Source of the DNA: an uncultured Lysobacteraceae bacterium
GTDB taxonomy: Bacteria; Pseudomonadota; Gammaproteobacteria; Xanthomonadales; Xanthomonadaceae
DNA length: 8,362 nt
Assembly: GCA_946482565.1 (NCBI GenBank)
Contig: CAMLSB010000072.1
Span: 1 to 8,362, forward strand
Reading direction: 5' to 3'
Shown: positions 1 to 7,400 of the stretch, piece after piece
Position numbering within the stretch: the stretch's first letter is position 1
Layout: every line of letters begins with the position of its first letter
Program-made: the position numbers and the translations under genes
The notes under the pieces: model-generated
Databases searched by the model: none
What the model saw: the letters and a program-made list of their open reading frames with translations, nothing else
Told to the model about the DNA's origin: nothing

Positions 1-404
1 TGCAGAACGTCGACAACGTGTTCGACCTGGTGTGGACGCACGGGCCGGACGGCGCACCGATCACCTACCGCGACGTATACCACCAGAACGAAGTCGAGCA
101 GAGCGTCTACAACTTCGAACATGCCGACGTCGCCGAACTCTTCCACCGCTTCGACGCCTGCGAAGCCGAAGCGCTGCGCCTGGTCGAGATCGGGCTGCCG
201 CTGCCGGCGTACGAGCAGGTGATGAAGGCCTCGCACAGCTTCAACCTGCTCGACGCGCGCCGCGCGATCTCGGTGACCGAACGCCAGCGCTACATCCTGC
301 GCGTGCGCAAGCTGTCGCAGGCGGTGGCCGAGGCGTACTTCGCGCAGCGCGAGAAGCTCGGCTTCCCGGGCCTGCGCGGCGCGGCCGCGGAGGGCGCGCG
401 ATGA
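1..404 (+). CDS. glyQ: Glycyl-tRNA synthetase alpha subunit, C-terminal part (5' end outside window)
   Basis: This is the last 133 codons of the alpha subunit of the bacterial alpha2-beta2 glycyl-tRNA synthetase, the class II catalytic subunit that activates glycine with ATP and, with GlyS, charges tRNA-Gly in the cytoplasm. The frame is already open at base 3 and reads [12 protein letters not shown], then [37 protein letters not shown] and [17 protein letters not shown]. These blocks closely match my recollection of the end of E. coli GlyQ (about 303 aa in total), so somewhat more than half of the protein lies upstream. The GTG at 18 is internal, not a start, because family-conserved sequence continues upstream of it. 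The TGA at 402-404 overlaps the glyS ATG at 401, the usual operon arrangement. The C-terminal tail after GFPGLRG is short and Ala/Gly-rich. Nothing is broken in the visible part. Confidence 0.97.
   Translation, partial: QNVDNVFDLVWTHGPDGAPITYRDVYHQNEVEQSVYNFEHADVAELFHRFDACEAEALRLVEIGLPLPAYEQVMKASHSFNLLDARRAISVTERQRYILRVRKLSQAVAEAYFAQREKLGFPGLRGAAAEGAR
389..394 (+). promoter_or_regulatory. Ribosome binding site of glyS
   Basis: GGAGGG lies within the last codons of glyQ and six bases before the ATG at 401. This near-consensus Shine-Dalgarno site supports the start at 401 over the in-frame ATG at 422 (Met8), which has no purine-rich motif at suitable distance. Confidence 0.75.
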
Positions 405-2506
405 ACGCCGCTTCCGTTGCGATGCAGCCGCTGCTGGTCGAGATCGGCACCGAGGAACTGCCGGTCGGCGCGCTGCCGGGGCTGGCGCAGGCGCTGTTCG
501 ACGGCGTGATCGACGGGCTCGCCAAGCGCGGCATCGCGTTCGAGCGCGGCGAAGCAAAGCCGCTGTACACGCCGCGGCGCCTCGCCGTGGTGCTGCCGGG
601 GGTCGCGGTCGAGCAGCCGGAGCAGCATTCGGAAGTGCTCGGCCCGTACGTGAACATCGCGCTCGATGCCGACGGGAAGCCGACGAAGGCGCTCGAGGGT
701 TTCGCCGCGAAGGCCGGCGTGCGCTGGACGGCGCTGGAACGCACCAGCGACGCGAAGGGCGAGCGCTTCGTGCATCGCGCGACCACGCCGGGCTCGGCGA
801 CCGCCGCGCTGCTGCCGGACATCGTGCGGGAGGCCGTCGCCGCGATGCCGATTCCCAAGCCGATGCGCTGGGGCGCCCGCAGCGACGGGTTCGCGCGTCC
901 GGTGCACTGGTTCGTGTTGCTGCTCGGCGATGACGTCGTGGATGGCGAGCTGTTCGGCCTGCGCGCGGGCCGCACCAGCCGCGGCCACCGCTTCATGTCG
1001 GCGAGCCACGTGTCCATCGGCTCGCCGGGCGAATACGTCGACCTGCTGCGCAGCGCGCGCGTGCTCGTGGATCCGGCCGAGCGCCGCGAGCGCATCGTGC
1101 GCGAAGTCGGGATCGCGGCGGAGTCCGCCGGCGGCGTCGCCCGCATCGACGAAGGCAATCTCGCCCAGGTCGAGTGCCTGGTCGAATGGCCGAGCGCGAT
1201 CCTGTGCGGCTTCGAGCGCGAGTTCCTCGCGGTGCCGCAGGAAGCGCTGGTCGCCACCATGGAAACGAACCAGAAATTCTTCCCGGTGCTCGACGACGCG
1301 GGCCGGCTGACGGAGCATTTCGTCGGCGTCGCCAACATCGCGTCGAAGGATCCTTCCGAGGTGCGCAAGGGCTACGAGCGCGTGATCCGCCCGCGCTTCG
1401 CCGATGCGCGCTTCTTCTTCGACGAGGACCTGAAGCAGGGCCTGGCGTCGATGAACGAGGGCCTGAAGACCGTGACCTACCAGGCGAAGCTGGGCAGCGT
1501 GGCCGACAAGGTCGCGCGCGTCGCGTCGCTCGCCGGAACCGTGGCCACTGGCGCGGGCGTGGATGCGGCGATCGCGCGCCGCGCCGCGGAGCTGTCGAAG
1601 GCGGACCTGCAATCGCGCCTGGTCAACGAGTTTCCCGAGCTTCAGGGCATCGCCGGCCGTTATTACGCGCGCGCCGCGGGCGAGCCGGCCGAGGTCGCGA
1701 ATGCGATCGACGAAGCCTACCAGCCGCGCTTCGCCCGCGACGACATCGCGCTGTCGCCGATGGGCAAGGTGCTGGCGATCGCCGAGCGGCTCGACACGCT
1801 CGCGGGTGGTTTCGCCGCCGGGCTGAAGCCGACCGGCAACAAGGATCCTTTCGCGCTGCGCCGCAATGCGCTGGCGCTGGCGCGCACGATCATCGAAAGC
1901 GGGCTCGAACTCGACCTCGACGCGCTGCTGGCGAAGGCGCGCGATGGCGTCGGCGCAGTGGCCATCGGCAAGGAGCCTGCCGCACCCGCGAATGCCGGCG
2001 AGCTGCGCGACTTCATCTTCGACCGGCTGCGCGGCTATTACGCCGACAAGGGCGTGCCGTCGCAGCATTTCGCCGCGGTGCTTGCGGTCGCGGGCGGGTC
2101 GCTCGCCGATTTCGACCGCCGCATCGATGCGATCGGCGAGTTCGCGACGCTGCCGGAAGCCGAGGCGCTGGCCGCGGCCGACAAGCGCATCCGCAACATC
2201 CTCAAGAAGGCGGAAGGCGCGATCCCGTCGGCGGTGGATCCGTCGCTGCTGCGCGAACCCGCCGAATCGGCGCTGGCCGAAGCGGTCGAGGCCGCGTACG
2301 GCGACACCGGTCCTGCACTGGCACAGGGCGACTACATGGCCGTGCTCGGTCGGCTGGCGCGGCTGCGGCCCCAGGTCGACGCGTTCTTCGAACAGGTGAT
2401 GGTGAACGTGGACGACCCGGCCGTGCGCGGCAACCGCCTCGCGCTGCTGCAGCGCCTCGCGGGCCGGCTGGGCAGCGTCGCCGCGATCGAGCACCTCTCG
2501 ACCTGA
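401..2506 (+). CDS. glyS: Glycyl-tRNA synthetase beta subunit
   Basis: Complete 701-aa beta subunit of heterotetrameric glycyl-tRNA synthetase (E. coli GlyS is 689 aa). The family's beta subunit carries most tRNA-recognition modules, including the anticodon-binding domain, and complements the catalytic GlyQ. Visible landmarks in order: [10 protein letters not shown] near residues 12-21, YTPRRLAVV from 56, RGHRFM at 194-199, LVEWP at 260-264, ETNQKFFPV at 288-296, [15 protein letters not shown] at 329-343, [11 protein letters not shown] around 480-490, and the C-terminal DALR-like anticodon-binding segment with [19 protein letters not shown] at about 669-687. These line up along the full length with the E. 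coli protein as I recall it, with no gap or frameshift. The ATG at 401 was chosen because it has GGAGGG at 389-394 and overlaps the glyQ stop as ATGA, implying translational coupling; reading further upstream in this frame gives only a glyQ shadow. The stop is followed after three bases by a REP-like repeat. Confidence 0.97.
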   Translation: MNAASVAMQPLLVEIGTEELPVGALPGLAQALFDGVIDGLAKRGIAFERGEAKPLYTPRRLAVVLPGVAVEQPEQHSEVLGPYVNIALDADGKPTKALEGFAAKAGVRWTALERTSDAKGERFVHRATTPGSATAALLPDIVREAVAAMPIPKPMRWGARSDGFARPVHWFVLLLGDDVVDGELFGLRAGRTSRGHRFMSASHVSIGSPGEYVDLLRSARVLVDPAERRERIVREVGIAAESAGGVARIDEGNLAQVECLVEWPSAILCGFEREFLAVPQEALVATMETNQKFFPVLDDAGRLTEHFVGVANIASKDPSEVRKGYERVIRPRFADARFFFDEDLKQGLASMNEGLKTVTYQAKLGSVADKVARVASLAGTVATGAGVDAAIARRAAELSKADLQSRLVNEFPELQGIAGRYYARAAGEPAEVANAIDEAYQPRFARDDIALSPMGKVLAIAERLDTLAGGFAAGLKPTGNKDPFALRRNALALARTIIESGLELDLDALLAKARDGVGAVAIGKEPAAPANAGELRDFIFDRLRGYYADKGVPSQHFAAVLAVAGGSLADFDRRIDAIGEFATLPEAEALAAADKRIRNILKKAEGAIPSAVDPSLLREPAESALAEAVEAAYGDTGPALAQGDYMAVLGRLARLRPQVDAFFEQVMVNVDDPAVRGNRLALLQRLAGRLGSVAAIEHLST

Positions 2507-2509
2507 CCC

Positions 2510-2528
2510 GTAGAGCCATGGTCGGCTC
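2510..2528 (+). repeat. Shortened GTAG-headed REP-like element
   Basis: The segment starts with GTAG three bases after the glyS stop, then reads AGCC-ATGGTC-GGCTC. GAGCC (2513-2517) can pair with GGCTC (2524-2528) around a six-base loop. Compared with the copy starting at 2541, it looks like the same element lacking GACC from the left arm (and one G from the centre): inserting GACC after AGCC would restore an almost symmetric stem. A GTAG head followed by a short stem-loop is the signature of the SMAG class of REP sequences described in Stenotrophomonas maltophilia. Assignment to that class is by pattern only. Confidence 0.6.
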
Positions 2529-2537
2529 CGGGGCGCG

Positions 2538-2570
2538 CATGTAGAGCCGACCATGGGTCGGCTCTACATG
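2538..2570. repeat. Perfect 15-bp inverted repeat, GTAG-type REP hairpin
   Basis: Bases 2538-2552 (CATGTAGAGCCGACC) are exactly reverse-complementary to 2556-2570, separated by the three bases ATG. The core from 2541 to 2567 begins with GTAG and ends with CTAC, so it carries the GTAG head on both strands. This fits the SMAG-like REP elements of Xanthomonadaceae, non-autonomous palindromes thought to be mobilised by RAYT (TnpA-REP) proteins acting on single-stranded DNA. As RNA it would form a very stable 3' hairpin for glyQS, possibly protecting the message or slowing polymerase, but no run of T follows so it is not a standard intrinsic terminator. The last six bases of its right arm region may double as a -35 box for tamA. 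Confidence 0.8.
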
Positions 2571-2590
2571 GTTGGCGGGGCGGTTATGCT
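2563..2590 (+). promoter_or_regulatory. Candidate promoter of tamA
   Basis: TCTACA at 2563-2568 matches the sigma-70 -35 consensus TTGACA at four of six positions. After a 16-base spacer, TATGCT at 2585-2590 matches TATAAT at four of six, including the key TAT start and final T. Initiation six to seven bases past the -10 box would fall at about 2596-2597, that is, on or next to the tamA ATG. The match is moderate and the promoter is not proven. The -35 lies inside the right arm of the REP hairpin. Confidence 0.45.
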
Positions 2591-2596
2591 GCGGGC

Positions 2597-4405
2597 ATGC
2601 GCCCGGCCCCCCACCCGTTCGCCGCCATCGCCGTCGCCCTCTCCCTGGTCGCCACCGGCGCGGCGCGGGCGGCGATCGTGCAGCGCGTGGAGATCGTCGG
2701 CCTCGACGAGGCGATGACGCAGAACGTGCGGCTGTCGCTGTCGCTGGTCGACGCGATCGGCAAGGACGTCTCCGGCCGGCGCATGTCCTACCTCGTGCGC
2801 GAAGCCGAAGGCGAGACGCGCGAGGCGCTGGCGCCATTCGGCTATTACTCGCCGGTGGTCGAAGTGCAGCGTGACCGCGACGATGGCGTCGTCACGATCA
2901 CCGTCGACCCCGGCGAGCCCGTGCGCGTGCGCAATTTCCACGTCGCCATCGATGGCGAGGCGGCGAACGACCGCTACATGCGCGAGGAGCTCGACGCGTT
3001 CGCGCCGAAGCCGGGCGCGATCTTCGACAGCCCGCTGTACGACGCCAGCAAGACGCGCATCACGCGCCGCCTCGCCGAGCGCGGCTACTTCGATGCGGCA
3101 TTGGCCGGGCACAAGGTGGAAGTGACGCGCGCCGACCATGCCGCCGACATCGACCTGCGCTGGACCAGCGGCAATCGTTTCGCCATGGGCCCGGTCACGT
3201 TCGTGCAGGCACCGACGCAACCGATCGACCCGCGCCTGTTCGACAAGCTCGTGTACTGGGAGGAAGGCAGCTACTACCACCAGGGCAAGCTCGACCGGCT
3301 GCGCGGCGCGCTCGCCGACCTCGACTACTTCAGCGGCATCGACATCGAGGCCAGGCCCGCGGATGCGGTCCAGGTGCAGCCGGACGACGACAAGCGCGTG
3401 CCGGTGACGGTGACGCTCACCCCGGCGAAGCGCAGCATCTACACCTACGGCCTGAGCTACGGCACCGAAAGCGGCGCTGGCGCGCGCCTGGGCCTGGAGC
3501 GCCGTTATCTCAACCGGCGCGGCCACAAGGCGCTGGCGCAGGTGGACTGGGCGCAGAAGCGCAAGACGCTGACGCTGCAATACCGCATCCCCGCGTTCGC
3601 CTGGCTCGACGGCTGGTACACCGCCAGCCTGCAGTTCGCCGACGAGCAGACCGACTACATCGACAGCCGCCGCGCCGAACTCGTGGGCAGCCGCAGCGGG
3701 CAGGTCAACGACAAGCTGACGGTGAACGCGTCGTTGCACGCCTTGCGCGAGCGCTGGGCCTACGCGCTGGCCGACGCCGGCGGCGCGGCGGCCGTGGTGG
3801 ACTACCGCTACGCAAGTTTCCTGTTCCCGGCCTTGAACGCGCAGTACGTGGACGTGGACGACCGCGTGTTCCCGCGCCGCGGCGGAGCGCTCAACGTCGA
3901 ACTCCGCGGCGGCCTGAAGGGCGCCGGTTCGGACGCCGACTTCACGCAGCTGCACGCGACGGCGAACTGGTTCCTCGGCGTGGGCGCCAGCGATCGCGTG
4001 CTGTTGCGCGGCGAAATCGGGCACACCTTCACCAACGCGCTGGTGGACATGCCGCCGAGCCTGCGCTTCTACGCCGGTGGCGCGCGCAGCATCCGCGGCT
4101 ACGGCGAGCGCGAGGTCAGCCCGCGCGTCGACACGGAACACGGCTTCTTCTCGATCGGCGCGAAGAACGTGGTCACCGCCAGCGCCGAGTACGAGCGCTA
4201 CTTCGGCGGCGGCCCGTGGGGCGCGGCGGCGTTCGTGGACAGCGGCAACGCGTTCAATGGCAGCGTGGCCGACTGGCGCACCGGCGTCGGCGTCGGCGTG
4301 CGCTGGCGCTCGCCGGTGGGGCCGGTGCGCGTGGACATCGCGCGCGGGCTGGACCATCCGGATTCGAAGTTCCAGGTCTACCTCAGCATCGGGGCGCAGC
4401 TGTGA
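2597..4405 (+). CDS. tamA: TamA, Omp85-family outer-membrane assembly factor
   Basis: Complete 602-aa outer-membrane component of the translocation and assembly module (E. coli TamA is 577 aa). Residues 1-25 look like a Sec signal peptide: a short basic/proline-rich start, a hydrophobic stretch AAIAVALSLVATGA, and an ARA|A cleavage site after residue 25. Three POTRA-like modules follow at roughly 26-106, 109-190 and 193-276, with typical GYYSPVVEV, RGYFDAAL and LDYFSGIDI helix-strand segments. The C-terminal beta-barrel runs from about residue 280 (SIYTYGLSYGTESG) to the end and holds the Omp85 lid motif IRGYG with R500, G501 and Y502. The end, LSIGAQL, resembles the GPEL end I recall for E. 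coli TamA, so lack of a terminal Phe is normal for the family. It is paired with tamB downstream through a GTGA overlap. There is no clear Shine-Dalgarno site before the ATG; the upstream ATG at 2586 is in another frame. TamA works with TamB in barrel/autotransporter assembly. A distant alternative is another Omp85 member such as BamA, but three POTRAs and the tamB neighbour argue against it. Confidence 0.95.
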   Translation: MRPAPHPFAAIAVALSLVATGAARAAIVQRVEIVGLDEAMTQNVRLSLSLVDAIGKDVSGRRMSYLVREAEGETREALAPFGYYSPVVEVQRDRDDGVVTITVDPGEPVRVRNFHVAIDGEAANDRYMREELDAFAPKPGAIFDSPLYDASKTRITRRLAERGYFDAALAGHKVEVTRADHAADIDLRWTSGNRFAMGPVTFVQAPTQPIDPRLFDKLVYWEEGSYYHQGKLDRLRGALADLDYFSGIDIEARPADAVQVQPDDDKRVPVTVTLTPAKRSIYTYGLSYGTESGAGARLGLERRYLNRRGHKALAQVDWAQKRKTLTLQYRIPAFAWLDGWYTASLQFADEQTDYIDSRRAELVGSRSGQVNDKLTVNASLHALRERWAYALADAGGAAAVVDYRYASFLFPALNAQYVDVDDRVFPRRGGALNVELRGGLKGAGSDADFTQLHATANWFLGVGASDRVLLRGEIGHTFTNALVDMPPSLRFYAGGARSIRGYGEREVSPRVDTEHGFFSIGAKNVVTASAEYERYFGGGPWGAAAFVDSGNAFNGSVADWRTGVGVGVRWRSPVGPVRVDIARGLDHPDSKFQVYLSIGAQL

Positions 4406-7400
4406 GCGAGCGACCGCCGGTGGACGCGCAGGATGCCGCGCGCGATCCGCACGAAGCGCGCATCGCCGAACTGCGCGCGCGTCGCCGGGCGAGGCTGCGC
4501 GTGCTCGCGCTGCGCAGCGCCATCCTCGGCATCGGCGTGTTCGTGCTCGCGGTGCTGGCGCTGGCCTGGCTGCTGAACACCGTCGGCGGCCGCGACCTGC
4601 TGCTGCGGCAGATCGTCGCGCGCCTGCCCGCCGACACCACGTTGGCATGGTCGCGCGCGGAAGGTCCGGCCTCCGGCCCGCTGACGCTGCACGATGTGCG
4701 CTTCTCCATGCCGCGCCAGCGCGATCCCGACTGCGTGCCGACACCGCAGGCCAGCTGCGCGATGGGCACGATCCATTTCCGGGCGGCGCTGGTGGTGCTG
4801 GATCCCGCGATCCGGCCGCTGCTCGGGCGCCGGCTGCGCCTCGACGCGCTCGTGGTGCGCGACGCAACGCTCGACCTGCCGCGCAGCGACAAGCCGTTCG
4901 AACTGCCGCGCTGGCCGGAATCGCTGCCCGAGATCGCGCCGCCGCTGGCGCTGCAGGCCGACGACATCCGCATCGACCGCCTCGCCGTGACGCAGGAAGG
5001 CGCGCCGCAGGTCGTCGTGCGCAGCGCGCGCGGCGGGCTCGATGCGTCGGAAGGAAAACTGCACGTCGAGCACCTCGCCATCGACAGCGATCGCGGCCGC
5101 TTCGCGCTGCACGGCGACTACGCGCCGGCGAAGCATTACCGCAGCGACCTCGTGGCCACCGCGGTGCTGCCGGCGCCGGCGGGGCGCACGCCGCCGCGGC
5201 TCGGACTGGTGGTGCGCGGTGACCTGTCGCACCTCGTCGTCGCCATGTCAGGCAACGCGCCGGCGCCGGTGCGCGTGACGCTGTCGCTCGACGACGACAG
5301 CGGCGGCGAGCACCCCCGCTGGTCGCTGCGCGCGAACGGCGACGCACTCGATCCCGCATTGCTCACCGGCAGTGGCGAGGCCGGCACGCCGCTCGCGTTC
5401 GCGCTGCAGGCCGACGGCACCGCCGGCAACATGCGCCTCCAAGGCCGTTTCGCGCAGGGCGACTTCGCCGCCACGCTGCAGCCCTCGCACGTCATCCTCG
5501 CCGACCAGGTGCTGACGCTGCAGCCGCTCGCCGTCGACCTGCTCGACGGCAGCGTGCGCGCGACCGGTCGCGTCGACCTGCGCAAGACCATCGCCTCGGG
5601 CGCGGAATCGACGCTGGCGCAGCCGGAGATCAAGCTCGCGGTGAACGCGCGAGGCCTGCGGCTGCACGGCGGCGGCGATGCCACTGCCGGCGCGGACACG
5701 TCCGTCGTCGAGGCCGACGCCGACCTCGGCATCGCAGGAACCGCCGATGCATGGGCGGCCATCGGGCACGCCTCGCTCGCCCGCGACGGCCAGCGCGCGC
5801 AGCTGCAGTTCGACGGCCGCGGCGACCGCGCGCACGCAGCGGTGAAGCGCCTGCGCGCCACGATGCCGACCGGCACGCTCGACGCCACCGGCGACGTGCG
5901 CTGGTCGCCCGCACTGGGCTGGACCGCGAACGCGACGCTCGCCGGCTTCGACCCTGGCTACTTCCTGCCCGACTGGAAGGGAGCGATCGACGGCCGCATC
6001 GCCAGCAGCGGCGCCACCCGGGACGACGGTGGGTTGCAGGTGCACGTCGATGCGCAGCGGCTGGGCGGTCGCCTGCGCGGCCGCGCGCTCGGCGGCCACG
6101 GTACGCTCGCGATCCGCACGCCCGGCGCCGCCGCGGCGGCGCGCGGCGCGGCCACGGCGTACACCGGCGATGTCGCGCTGAGCCTGGGCGCGAGTCGCGT
6201 GCAGGCGCGCGGCACGCTTGCCGACAAGCTCGACGTGCGCGCCGAATTCTCGCCGTTGCACCTCGACGACCTGCTCCCCGGTGCGGGCGGCACGCTGCGC
6301 GGCACGCTCGCGCTCGCCGGCGCGCGCACCGAGCCCGATGTCACCGCCGACCTGGCCGGCGACGGCCTGCATTACGGCGCTTGGGCTGCGGCGAGCCTGC
6401 GCGCGCACGGCCGCCTGCCCTGGCGCGGAAGCGGCGGCGCGCTGGTGCTGGACGCCACCGGCGTCGAGGCAGGTACCGCGTTCGACCGCCTGCACGCGGA
6501 TGCGCGCGGCTCGTTCGAACACCTGCAGCTCGATGCCGATGCCGCGGGCGAACTCGGCAGCGTATCCCTGGCCGGCAACGCCGATCGCCGCAACGGCCTG
6601 TGGCAAGCACGCCTCGCACGGCTGCACCTGCAACCGATGAGGGGCGGTGCATGGGCGCTGCAGGCGCCGACCTCGTTCGCGCAACAGCGCGGCGGCGGAT
6701 GGCGCATCGCGAGGACGTGCTTCGCGCCGGCGCCTGGCGCCGCCGGCGCGGCCGCGACGAACGCGGATGCCGCGGCCGGCAACGCGACGCTCTGCGCAGC
6801 CGGCGGCTGGCCACAGCCCGGCCTGGACGTCGAGGGCCGCGACGTGCCGCTCGCGCTCGTCGCGCCGTGGCTGCCCGAGCGCAGCGACAAGCGCCCGTGG
6901 GCGTTGCATGGCGTGTTCGCGCTCGACGCACGCGTGCAACCGGCCGGCAATGCCTGGCGCGGTACCGTGCGGCTCACCTCGCCCGAGGGCGGCATGCGCA
7001 ACAGCCAGCGCTCGCGCAACGACCTCGTCGACTACCGCAACTTCGCGCTCGACGCGCGCTTCGACGCGCAACACATCGAGGCGACGCTCGCCGCCATCGT
7101 CAACGACGACGGCCACCTGCAGGCGCGCCTCGCCACCGGCTGGGACGCGTATGCGCCGCTGTCCGGCGAGATCGCGCTCGATACGGACGAGCTCACCTGG
7201 ATGGAGCTGTTCTCGCCCGACATCGTCGACCCCATCGGCAAGCTCGCCGGCCGCGTCACGCTGGGCGGAACGCGCGCGGCGCCGACCATCGGCGGCAACG
7301 CGCACCTCACGGAATTCGCGACCGAGCTGCCGGCGCTGGCCATCGCGCCGCACGATGGCGACGTGCGCCTCGACGCGCTGCCCGACGGCACCGCGCGCAT

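Larger units (their letters stand above)
2507..2596. other. Intergenic region between glyS and tamA
   Basis: This 90-bp gap is the only non-coding stretch in the window. It contains a shortened REP-like palindrome (2510-2528), a perfect long palindrome (2538-2570) and a promoter-like pair of boxes (2563-2590). No T-tract follows either hairpin, so no canonical intrinsic terminator is present, and glyQS transcripts may continue into tamA unless the hairpin or Rho stops them. Confidence 0.7.

Noticed and set aside
32..400. Upstream extension of the glyS frame into glyQ
   Set aside because: This part would encode an Arg-rich out-of-frame reading of glyQ. GlyS homology begins after the ATG at 401, which has its own ribosome binding site.
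2510..2545. Divergent minus-strand promoter using the left palindrome arm
   Set aside because: By symmetry the left arm also offers TCTACA on the minus strand, but no -10-like sequence lies at a suitable distance towards glyS.
290..2554. A 754-codon open frame on the minus strand opposite glyQ/glyS
   Set aside because: Its translation is Arg/Ala/His/Gly-rich with no recognisable motifs and lies fully opposite well-conserved glyQ and glyS. High GC at third codon positions leaves few stops on the opposite strand.
2538..2570. Rho-independent terminator of glyQS
   Set aside because: The stem is strong, but it is followed by GTTGGCGGGG with no run of T, so a canonical intrinsic terminator is not supported.
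2564..5359. A 931-codon open frame on the minus strand opposite tamA and the start of tamB
   Set aside because: It spans two genes with clear family motifs on the other strand, is very Arg/Ala-rich and has no recognisable domain. It is a GC-driven shadow.
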